A stretch of DNA of 64,000 bases from Symbiodinium natans (lineage: Eukaryota > Sar > Dinophyceae > Suessiales > Symbiodiniaceae): the NCBI GenBank assembly GCA_905221605.1, contig CAJNDS010002301.1:905692-969691 (forward strand), in the 5' to 3' direction. The position numbers were made by a program, and so were the translations under genes. Below, one piece after another: positions 11,253 to 23,300 of the stretch (position 1 is its first letter; every line of letters starts with the position of its first letter). A model generated the notes under the pieces. The model was not told the DNA's origin. It worked only from the letters and a program-made list of their open reading frames with translations, and ran no database searches.

Positions 11253-11301
11253 TCACACGTGCGGCGTATGCTCTGTGGGCAGTCGCTGATCTCGAACTAA
11301 C
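11253..11301 (-). CDS. ABC transporter last exon, with stop
   Basis: The acceptor is CACCTGGGAG. The first base completes the arginine begun at the 12036 border, giving ...SYTR-LVRDQRLPTEHTPHV and then TGA. The LV-R-Q motif after a short G-rich turn is usual at the C-terminus of ABC exporters. Confidence 0.7.
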
Positions 11302-14300
11302 CTCCCAGGTGTTTCTTTATCACCTAAAATCCTGAAACCCAAAATCCCAACCATGTGTTCTAATTCCGGGGAGGGGGCCTGTAGCAGCCTGAGGGGGGGC
11401 TTAGGTCTGTGGGGTTTCAGGGTTTGGGGCTGAGTGGTTTTGGGGTGTTTTCTTGGGTTTTTGGGGGGCTTCCGGGGCATTTTGGGGGCTTTTGTGGGGC
11501 TTTTGGTGCTTGTGCGCTAAACCCTAAACTCTGCAAATGCAGCTTCCCACGGCCCTCGCAAACTTCCTCAAGGCCCCGTAACAAACCGCCCCCCCCCCCA
11601 AAACCATAGAATTCCCGAAAGTTCCGCCTTTTCCCCAGCAGGTTGCAGGGACCCAGATCCACCAACAGGCTCTACCCGAAAGACCCCAAACCCTGCAAGT
11701 TTAGGGTAGTTTAGGGTTTAGGGTTTAGAAGGGTAGGAATGTTAGTAAGGGGGTTTAGGAAGTTTATGGGGCTTGGGAAGTTTGAAGGGGGGCCTTAGGA
11801 AGTTTATGGTGACAACCGTACGTGGGTCGGCACCCAAGAACCCTAAACCAAAACCCTCAAAACCCTCAAAACACTCAAAACCCACAAAGCCCTCAAAAGC
11901 CTCAGAACACTCAAAACACTCAACAGCCTTAAAACCCTCAACTGCCCTCAGCAGCCCTCAAAAGCCTCAAAAGCCTCAAGACCCTCAAGAGGCCTCAAAA
12001 CACTCAAAAGCCTCTTTAAAGGCCTCAAAACCCGCCTTGTATAGCTGCCGCCTAGCTCCAACAGCTCCTCGTGCCGACCTTCCTCCACGATCCGACCTCT
12101 TTAAGGGGACAAGAGAAGGAAGCAAGCCCCTTTAAGCCCCTTAGGGCTTAGGGATTCAGGGTTTAGAGTTTAGGGTTTGGGGTTTAAAGTTTAGGGTTTA
12201 AGGAAGGGCGTGAACTTGTGAACTTTCAGTCCTAAGCCCTAAACCGTATGTGACCCTAAACCTGCACTTCCGAGGAGGTGGAGTCCCATGGGTTACGCTT
12301 GGCACCCGGAAAGGTTTAGGGTTTAGGGTTTAGGGTTTAGGGTTTAGGGTTTAGGGTTTAGGGTTTAGGGTTTAGGGTTTAGGGTTTAGGGTTTAGGGTT
12401 TAGGATTTAGGGTTTAGGGTTTAGGGTTTAGGGTTTAGGGTTTAGGGTTTAGGGAACCCTATAAACCCTGAGACGCATCGAAAGCTCTGAGTAAGGGCTG
12501 GCTTGGGATCTTGGAAGGTTGCGGTTTAGGCTTGGGAAGGTTTAGGGGTTTAGGAGGTTTAGGGGTCTAGGGGTTCAGGGGTTCAGGGGTTCAAGGGTTT
12601 AGGGGTTTAGGGGTCTTGGGGTTTAGGGGTTTAGGGGTTTAAAGGTCGACTGACACTTGCACATCGACCCAAAACCCAGCCTCCATCCATCACCACGATC
12701 TTGTCCGCATGCTGGACCATGGACAGGCGCAGGTCGTGGGCAACAATCTCGGGAGAGCTTGCAGATTTTGCAGAGGGCTCCGGGGTGAGGTTTCGGGTTT
12801 AGGGTTTAGGGTTTAGGGTTTAGGGTTTAGGGTTTAGGGTTTAGGGCATACGGTTTAGGCCCTGAAGGTTTGCGGCTCATGAAGTATCATCGGAGGTTCA
12901 CAGGCGAAGGCTTCGCCAGGAACGATAGCTCCCGAAAGCCCCTGAGAGAACTCCGACTCCCTAATTTACGGGCTTAGGGCTTAGGTCTTTGCAAACCCTG
13001 AACCCTAGCCCTAAACGCCTAATCCTGTCAAAAAGATACGTCAACCCCCAAACCCCAAACCCTAAACCCTAAAACCTAAACAGGGCATCCTTGACAGCGT
13101 GTTTGTCGTGCTCCCCCGAGGCCCCTGGCGATGACTGTTCGGTGCACGCCGCGCCGTTCAGACCACTGGGCCTGCAGCGTGAAACTCTAAACCCTACACT
13201 CCAATGAGGCCCCTGTAAGGGTTTAGGGTTTAGGGTTTAGGGATTATAAGTCCCCCAAAACACCACTAAAAAAAAAAAAAATACGAACCCTTAAGCACGA
13301 AACCCGCAGAACCGTTTCAAGCCTAAACCCAAGAAACGCCAAACCTTGTTTAAACTCAACCACTGGTGTTTGGACAAGAGGGCTTCGTGGGTTTTGCCGG
13401 GAACAGGGGGCAAGTCCGGCTGCCTGATTTCTCGGGCCGGCTTCACTGGTCCCTGTCCTTAACTATTCTGAACTTGGAACCCTATAATCCCTAAGTTAAG
13501 CAAAGGCCTGGAAAAATTGGGGCTTAAGGAATTTAGGATTGCTTGCATGGTGTTCCGGCTTAACCTCACACTGCATCGAAACTTGTCGAGTTGAAGACGG
13601 AGCTCGGAACAGCTCCTAACCCATAAACCCTGAAACACTAAATCCCGAAACCCTTAAAACCCTGAAAACCCCCAAACCCTTAAAAACCCCTAAACCCTAA
13701 ACCCTAAACCCTTAACACTAAACCCTCAAAAACCCTAAACCGCAAGAGGCTTGCATGCAGGGTGGGCGAAGTTGCCATGGGCTCGCTGGTTATTCGAAGG
13801 ACGGGGGTACCATCTTCTCTCGGTCACTACTCAGAACCAGTTGGATGAGCCTGCTTGAAAGCCCCTAAACCCTAAACCCTAAACCCTAAACCCTAAACCC
13901 TAAACCCCTGAACCCTAAACCCCAAGCCACAAACCCCAAAAGCTGCGCCTGCTCCAGGGCTTGCGAGACCTCCGCCGAACTCGTTGCATCCAAGGCGGAT
14001 GTTGGCTCATCCAGCAGAAGTACCTGGGCTAGGGTTTATACTGCTAATTGCCTAAGAGCCCCCAAAACAAAAAAACATTCTTCCTTTTTAAGGGTAGTAT
14101 AGGGAATATATTTTTCTTTTGGGGTTCTTAAGCAAATAGTAATATAGGCGGCTGCATCGCCTATTGCGGTCGCTCCGAACCCTAAAGCCTCTAAAGCCAA
14201 ATTTCTAAAGGCGATAAAACCCTAAACTGGGGGATGCACTCCCCCTTGTACCAACAGTCCTTCATCGGGATTATAATACCCCCTACTTTTGTCCCTATTA

Positions 14301-17300
14301 AGGACTGTTCCTATGAGGGGGAACGTCCCCCTGAACCCTAAACCCTAAACCTTAAACCTTAAACCCTAAGCCCTAAACCCTAAACCCTAAGCCCTATGGA
14401 TTTTCCTTCGCAGGCTCAAGGCCGAGTGGCTGTCGGGTCTCGAATGAGGGCCCGCGCGATGGCTATGCGCTGGCGCTGGCCTGGCGACTTCGGGGTGGTT
14501 TAGGGTTTGGGTTTAGGGTTTAGGGTTTAGGGTTTGGGGTTTAGGGTTTGGGTTTAGGGTTTAGGGATGGTTTAGGGCTTAGGGTTGTTCAGGGTTTTAT
14601 GATGGCAAGGCTGGCTTGGAGTCCCTTTTTGAAGGGGAGTCCTATGATACGGGGCCTTCAATGAGGTGGGGGGGGAAGGCATTGTGGGCCCCTCCCTGCT
14701 CAGCACAGCGCAGTGGCGCCCCTCTGCCTCCTGAGAGCAGCCGATCGTCCGCACAAATGGTGTCGTATCCCTGGAAGGCTCTCAGTTCTGGCTCAAAGGA
14801 TTAAGGTTCTGGGTTTGGGGTTTTACATCAGGGCTCTAAGTTTCAGAGTATGCGGGCCACTGCAGGCAAGCCTGAGGCATGCGATTACCACTGCACTAAA
14901 AAGATCTTTCACACGATCTTCAGCTCCTGCCCCAGAAGTGATTCACACTTCCTTTGGTAGCATCGAACTCCCAAGTTCGTAGCTCGAGAACACAACCCCA
15001 TCCTGTACCTGGACAGGAATCCCCCAGAAGCTCAGAACAGCACACCAGAAGTAGGATTCACACGCTAAACCCTTCAAGCCCTTTTAAACCCCTAAATCCC
15101 TAAACTCCTCAATCCGTAAACGCCTAAACTACTAATTGCTTAAGAACACCCCCCCCCCCCCAAAAAAAAAAAAAAAAAAACAAACCTAAAATAAACAAAC
15201 ACAAAAAAACCTTCTTCCTCATTATGGGTAATATAGGGATTATTCTTGTTCATTAAAAAAAACCTCCTTGTTATGGATTATATTGGGATTCCTATTTTTC
15301 ATTCTTTAGGGGTGCTTAAGCAAATAGCAGTCAACCCCTGAGCCCATCAAAGGCCGTCCGCCCGTCCTGCGGCAGAGACTCGATGAACTCTGCGGCTCTC
15401 GCGGTCTGCGGGCTTGCTGCCGAGGTATTAGAGGGCTCTTGAGGGAGGGGGGTTCCAGGGAGGTTTAGGGTTTAGGGTTTAGGGTTCAAGCGGGGCAAGT
15501 AACCCAAGGTTACCTAACACTCCCCACTACGCCCTAGGGCTCCCTACGCTTCCTTAGGTACCTGCACCCAATGAACCCCCCTCCCCCCTCCCTGAAGGAC
15601 TTTAGAATGAGGGTGTAAGGGCTCCCTCAACCTACCTTCTAGGCCTCGCGAGAAACACTAACCCCTAAATACATCATAAACCATATAAACCCTAGGTAAA
15701 CAAACCCCATAAACACACAAAAGAAACATACAAAAACAACAATAAAAACCTTGCAAGAGACTCATAAACCCCAGAAACACCCCATAAGAAGAGCATTATG
15801 CAAATATAAGAAAAGCTATGAACCCCTAGCCCCTGCTTGGCTTTGAGAACTGGGAAGAAGGGCCACTTCTTCGAGCCCTTGCGCGCACGAGGATCCAGGG
15901 GTTAAGGCTTCGTATGCTTATAGAGGGTTTCGGTTTAGGGCTAGGGGGTTTAGGGTTTAAGGTCTTCCGGGTTTTGAATCTAGAATCTAGAGGGATTTGA
16001 CAACTTAAGTATGTGGGAAAAGTCGGGAAATTTCTCGGGATCTCGAGGCGACTATGCCTGCAATACCAGGAGCCCCTCCTCGAAGAACTCCAAGCCCGAA
16101 GGATTTAGGGCTTCGCATGCAGAGCTTAGGGTTGTATATGCCTAAACCCTAAACCCTAAAACCCTAAACCCTAAAACCCTAAACCCTAAACCCTAAAACC
16201 CTAAACCCTAAACCCTAAATCCTAAACCCTAAAACCCTAAACCCTAAACCCTAAGCCCCAAGGCTCTTGACCCGAGACCCAAGGGGCCTCTGCTGCCTGC
16301 TTTACCATGGCTTCGGAGACGCCCCGCAGGCCCCAGGCAATGTTCTCCTGGCGAAGGTTTCGGGTTTAGGGTTTCGGGTTTAGGGTTTAGAGTGCCGCGA
16401 AACCCATCTTCCCTCCAAAGCCGACCTTCGCTTTGCTCTTGCCCAGCGATGCTTCATCAACAGCTCTTGATTTGTGGGGCGGCACGCGCACAACAAAAGC
16501 AGTTGTTGGGGAAGGGGCTGAAACAATGACTTCTCAAGACCAACTCTCGAGACCAGATGCAATCTTGACCGCAACTGAGAGTTTCGTTTGATGCAGGTGG
16601 TGGCCACTGCATACTTTAAAGTTCGACCCTTATATGAGCACAAAACGAAACCTAACCCCTGTAGTGCTCAAGGCTCTTTGTGATCAGGAGCTGCGCTGGA
16701 AAGCGAGTTGGATCACGCAGAAGAAGATAACCAGCAAAAGCCGGAGCCCCCCACCTGCCCAACGGAAGATGGCCCAGAGAAGGAAGCGTGCGCGGCATCA
16801 AACCGCCACCCCGAGTGTGGCAGAAAGAAACACAGACAAGTGGCAATGAGCCTGTGAGGAGAGGGCGGGACAGCTTAGATGCTCATCTTTAAGTTGTCGC
16901 GCTTTGGCGGGTGAGAGCGTGCGCTCGGTAAGCTGCGCAATATTGCGCAATGCCATCGCAAATGTAGATGCAGGCGGTCTTGATGGAGTCCCAGCATGCT
17001 TTGAAACAGCTGAAAGATCATCCCCCCCCCCCCCCCCCCACCTTGATGCTGGCACGGAAAAGCCTTGGCTGCTGACCTGCTGGCACGACCAGATGCGTGA
17101 TGGAGTTTGGGGTTTAGGCTACTATGCTGTAGGCTTTGAACCCTACACGCAATGTATAGTCAACAAGAAGATGCTTCGGTTGTGGTCTAGAAGTTTTTCC
17201 TTCACAGCTTGGGAGTTTGGTTTTCCAAGCCCAATGTCTCGCTGCAAAGTTCTTCCTCTAGGCTTGAACGGCATCCTCGTAGCCACCGTGTCCCATTGGT

Positions 17301-20300
17301 TTAGGTACGCTTTGGGGTTTCCGACGTTTTCGGGCCACTGAGTTGAGAAACTGATTAACCTCAAGAAACCAGATTTTTGAAAAACGAACAGGAAGGGGGC
17401 TTGAAAATTCCGTCTCAGTTCTGCGTTTAACACAATATACGGGTCTAGGAAAATAGGGGACCCCTACAGTAGACCCCAAATAATGGGATTCCCTTATCAA
17501 AAGGAATCTAATAAGGTACCCTGGATTTCGGAAACCCCCCATATCCAAAAACACCGGTGTTCGTGTCGGACTTTGGGTTCACTCCATGTGGCGTCTTTAG
17601 GGTTTAGGGTTTAGGGTTTGGGGTTTAGGGTTTAGGGTTTGGGGGGGGCTCATGCGAATCCGTTCTTGGCTCATTGGTTCTTAGTAGGGATGAGGGAATT
17701 CAGTACCTTGTATCTAGGTTTTTGTAGAGAACGAGGGAGTTACGCTATGTCATGCTCTTAAAGGTGCAATGTAGGGCATATACGGTGCCTGATTCCCCTC
17801 ATTTCCTCCCACGAACCAGTGAGTTGCCGAACCCTCAACCCTTAAACCCTAAATCAAGAAGCGTGAGAAATTCGCTTCGGACTGCAAAATTGCACCCGCA
17901 ACCCTAAGCCAGGAGTTTCCTCAACCCCGGAAAAGCAGACAAGCAACCCTCACTGTTGCAATTTGCAATTGCCCTCGAGGATTCGGCATTTCTGTTCGGA
18001 GGGGGTCTAGGGTTTAGGGTTTAGGGTTTAGGGTTTAGGGGTCCCTTCCCCTATACTTCCAGGGAGCTAACTCCTTGGCTTCCTTGAGCTGTCAAGGGCG
18101 CAAAAATTCGGTCTTTGGTCAGCAAATCCCGACAAGTCAATGCCAAACCTGAGCCTCGGGAATCCCTGCCAAGGACTGTTAGTATAGGGGGGAACATCCC
18201 AACCCGAACCCGTACAGCCCCCCCCCCCCAAACCCCGAATTCACCTAAAACCCCCAAAAACCCTCAACTCCTAAACTTCTAAAAACCTATAGTAACCCTT
18301 TAACCCTATACTTAAACCCCAAACCCTTCCATGGGGGCCTACGACCCCGAGATGGTTGCGCAACCAGGCAGGGTCGTATTCCGAGATGTTGACCTTGTCA
18401 CAGCGGATGCAGGCTTTAGGCGTTAAGGCTTAGGCGTTAGGGTTTAGGCTCTATTTTTAGGCATGAGGGTTGAGGGGGTTTAGGGTGGCTTAGGGTTCAG
18501 GGTTTACGGTGGTTTAGGGCTTCGGGTTTAGGGTTTAGTAGGGCGTCCACGCCCCGATCCCTGTATAATCCATCCGCCCCACGCTTGTCAGAAGAAAGCA
18601 GCCCCCCCAAATTGTTGAAGCACATCAGACGACGGCTTTGGGCAATTCCATTAGGCCTGGGTTCGGAAACGCAACCGTTCCACACACCTATCAACCCTAA
18701 GAATCCTAAACCCTAGGCCAACAGCCCCCTAAATCCACTCGAACCGGAAGACCCCTGAAGGGCCAAGGCATGATCTGAGGCCACCCACATCGTCAAAGGT
18801 CACCGAGCCCCCTCCCTCCTGGTGGCTGGGGCTTAAGGCCTAAACCCTAAACCTCCTAAACCCGAAAGCCTTAAACCCTAAACCCTGGCGTTGGGTTCCT
18901 TTCCCCACCCTCGGATGTCTCCTCCAAGTCGTAGAAGCGGAGGAGAAGCCCCAAGAGTGATGACTTCCCTGGCACAAGACTTGGGATTCAGGGAATCGGT
19001 TGTGGGGTTTAGGGTTTGGGGTTCAGGGTTTAGGGGTTTGCGGTTTAGGGCTTGAAAGTGGTTTGTTTAGGGTTGAGGGCTTGGGGTTGAGGATTTGGGG
19101 GTTTAAAGGGCTTACAGCAGCATTTGGGGTTTATGGGGTCTTGAGCTTGGGTACCTCCAAATGTAAGCCATGTAAGGCACGGCCTCAGGGACGGAATGTC
19201 ACATTCAGGGTTTAGACTTTCGGGTTGAGGAGCTTGGCCTGTACAGGTTTTGGCTCAGGGCTTGGAGCTTCAGAATTGTGGGAGAAAGAAGCCTACAGCC
19301 CTCCAGGCCAAAGGACGCTGTTGCAGTTCCGAGTAACCCCAAGCCCTAAACCGTAAACCGAAAAAGCCTAAACCCTAAACTAAACCCTTGAACCCTTAAA
19401 CCCTTACACCCTAAACCCCCTAAACCCTAAAACCCCAGAACCCCTCAAAGCCTAACCCTCAAACCCTAACCTAAAACCTACGAAAAGCCCCCAACCCCCC
19501 CCCCCCCCTAAAACCACCCAAAAAAAACCCAAAAACCCTAAACAACCCGGCGCCTGAGCCGCTGAAGCCGACCAGGGCCGTGGTCTTCCCGGCCGGGCAG
19601 TGCAGGCAGAGGTCGGTGAGTACCTCCCCAGGCTTCATTCACAGAACGTATTTTTTCTTATCATCATCATCATAATAAGAATAGTAATAACATGTGATTA
19701 ATATTCTTAGTAATATTAGTATTAATAATCATAATAGTTCAATAGGGTTCAAACCCTAAACCCTAAACCCGGGGTTTAGGGTTTAGGGCTCAGGGTTTTT
19801 GGGGTTTTAGGGTTTGGGGTTTTCCCGTTATCAGGGAGGTCATACAATGAGATCCTCACAGTACCAGGCTGTGTATCTACAAAGTTCAAGCACTAGCCTT
19901 CCAAATTCATTCCGGGCGACGTGATGACCCACATGATACAGCCTCAAGTCCAAAGGGACCCCAAGTAATAAGCACCTTAATGACTTTTAAGATGGCCCGA
20001 GTAACGCTATGTGGAAGGACCGGAGGCGCCCAAACGAGTTTTTTAAGTGCAACCGGGGAGAAGCCCCACAACCTCCAACCACAAAGACCCAACAAGTAAC
20101 GGTAACGACTCCAGCGAGCCTCCCGTTGTGGTCGGGAGGGATATGCGAAGCGGACGTGACGAAAGCAAATGTCGCCCCTGGCTCCTTCAGGAATTGGCTC
20201 TTCGGGTGGAGTTGAGGGCTTGGGCTTCAGTGTTTGTGGGGTTTAACGTGAAGACTCACCACGGCGCTGCAAGTTGGCTAAGCTCATGGGAACTGCCGGA

Positions 20301-23300
20301 ACCCTGCCAAGACGAACCTGGGGCTTATCTTGGTAGCTCGCAGCAAATGTGGCCCTGCCACACTGCATTGGCAATGTTGACTTGCTAAACCCTAGACCCT
20401 AAACCCTAAACCCTAAACCCCAAACCCTAAACCCTAAACCCTAAACCCACAATAGAACCCGGCGCCTTTGGACCGGCTCCCGGCGCGATTCTTTGCCGCG
20501 CCCTTCGCCGAAGCCAGCCTCAGGCACTCTCCGGCAAACAGAAGCTCTGGGTGTGGGGGTTTGGATTAATACGAGTTGGTGGTCTCTTTAAGCAGGGCTT
20601 CTGTTGAAGGTGTGTATATATATATATATTAACATATATATATATATATATGTATTCGGGGTTCTTCTTGGGGTATCTAAGGGCTACATTAAGGAAGAAG
20701 GGGAACAGATAAAGAGGCCACCGGCCTTCATAAGGTTTGGGGATTAGGGTGTATAGCTATAGGCCCTAAACCCTCAACCCTGAACCCTAAAACCTAAAAA
20801 ACCCTAAACCGGGGAGGGTGAAGGCCAAAGGCTGGACATGGGCTTGTCCTCGGAAACTCTCCTTACACTTTGGCCCCGTCAATCTCATGGCCTTTGAAGC
20901 CCTCACCCTAAAAGACCGTATTGCAGGGTTGATCGCGTATCGGGTTTAGGTTAGGAAGCTTAGGGTTTAGGGTTCAGGGGTGGACTTATACATCCTAAAC
21001 CCCACGCCTAAACTGCCTCAACCCTTCCAGCAGAAGCCGAGAAGCAAGGCCACGACTCGTTCCGCCGAGCCGAGTGCGTCGTTGCACGAAGACCACTCCT
21101 CGGGAAGGAATCAAACAAACTCCGACTCACTAAGCCCAAAGCCCCAAGCGCTGTACACCGTATAAACACTACTTAGTCCGCCTAGTCCCTCCTGCCAATC
21201 AGCATCCCGTTGAACCCACAAGTCCTACAAGCCAACCTCCCTGCCCCCCACCTCGCCAACGCACGAAAAAAGGAGAAAGTACTAGGCACCGAACAGCCCA
21301 GACTCCAAACACTCTAACCCTGCATGCCCAGAACGGATCAAACCCTGCACCCCAAAGCCTCAACCCTCAACCCCAGGCCCGTTTGAACCCGCCGCCTCGC
21401 TCCTAAACTAGCTCTCCACCCTGAACCCTCAGCCCTAAACCCGTACTAAACCCTAAACCCCAAACCCCAAACCCCAAACCCTGAACCAGCCCCAAAAGCC
21501 CTCAGCCAAAGTGCCACACCCAGCTCAAGGGCGCCTCGGTGGCGCTTCGAGACGATTCGGGTTCAGGGCTTCATGGGTATCCCGGGTTTAGGTTTATGAT
21601 ATAGGGTGTAGGGTCTAGGGTTTAGGGCATACGGTTTTAGGGTATAAGGTCTAGGGTTCAGGGTTGAGGAGTTTCGAGGGTGAATCTGGAGACTTGGGGG
21701 GTGTGTAGGTGATCAGGGCTCTATGGGAGCTAAGCGGCTTCGGGCTGATAAGGTGTAGGTCTGGGGGCTTAAGAGTTTCGTCCTTGCTTCGTTGTTGATG
21801 TAAAACCGGGGACCTAGGATTCCCTTATGATAAGGACTCCAATAATATAAGGTACCCCTAATTTCGGAAACCCCCATGTGTTTTGTCTGGGGTCTATGGA
21901 TGACTGACTCGTGATTCAAAACCGTCAGGAACATCCAAGAAGCTGTAGGAGTGGAGCCCCGTGAGACGGGACCTTTGGAATTCGTTTTATGATTTTAAGT
22001 CTGGGGCCCTAATTTCCAAGTCTTCCCCTACATCCACATCCAAGGCACCGCTAGCAAGCCTCAATAAGCCCCAGAGTACAAATCCTGAAACACATCAACC
22101 ACAGTAAGCAAAGCAATCTACACCAACATCCCAAACACAATCCAAAGGCCAAGGCGCCCCGCTACATCCCTACCCGTACCCATTCTCTAACGAAGCCTTC
22201 ACCGTGAACCGCAAGGCTTTGAGACCCTCTCGCAGCATTCGTGACCCACCCTAGGTCGAATAAAGGTTCTGATCAAAGATGCTCTACTTGGGTTTAGGGT
22301 TTAGGGTTTAGGGTTTAGGATGTAGGGTTTAGGGTTTAGGGCTTCTTCCTGCTTTCTGCCTCGTTTCACGATGTCTCATGTTCTTGCCAATAGAAGTAAG
22401 GGATAGGTCTCGGATCCCGGCCGTCTGCCGCAGTGTCCAGGTAAAGCAGGTATGTTGCCAACGCCTGCGATCTTGTCACGGGTGTGATGCTGAAGCCCTC
22501 AATAGGGTTCCAACCTCCACTGTGATGGGAAACAGCGACTGCACGGGACGCTATGACCGGGTATGACCGGGTGTGACCGGGTGTGACCCAAGGCTCTGTC
22601 AGCTGTTCTCTCACGCTGTGGCACAGACTGCAGGGCGCACTATTCAACGCACGGAAAACTGCGAAAAAGAAACCATACTAAGTATATTTAACATTCGCTA
22701 AGATACTTAGCTGTGGGGGCCCAGGCCGTCAAGCCGGAATTGTCATTGCCAAAGGATTGGTTCGGGCGACAGTTATCTAAGATCACGCCTGAACTCTTCG
22801 ACGAGGCCATGCTGTTAATATTGATTGCTTAAATTTTAAGTCATGTTCTGTTTGCAGGCGCTGGCTTCACTTCCGAACACGGAAACCACTTTGCATCGCC
22901 ATATCGGTGTGGCTATCGCGCGACTGCAAGGTGAGCTGTAGATGTTGAAGTTTACTATGCCTTTTTTGTTTTCGGGACTTGACGCACCGCCAGAGAGGAA
23001 TCTCGATTCCGTCGAGCCATACGAACGTCTGAGTGGCACTGTGGTCCGTGTCGATCCCTTAAAGAGGGTAAGCTCGTGCGGCTTGAATACTCCTTAGGAG
23101 GTCCTCTTCGCCTCATTACTTCCTGGGTCAGGCCGGATGAAAATCATCCGATTGGATCCAAGAGGCATTTTTGTTTAGGGTGGCGCTGGGAGAGCCAAGA
23201 GAAGTCGGAGACAGCGTCGTTCCACTTCTCCTGGTTCATTACATGTAATCTCAACGATTAGTGTAACGTTTTGGAAAGTGCACCTGAATCATGCTCAAGA

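Noticed and set aside
17860-17910. Exon SEANFSRF as the missing Q-loop part of the ABC gene
   Set aside because: The acceptor (TTTTGCAG) is good but the peptide fits the QEP..F consensus poorly and no donor gives the required phase.
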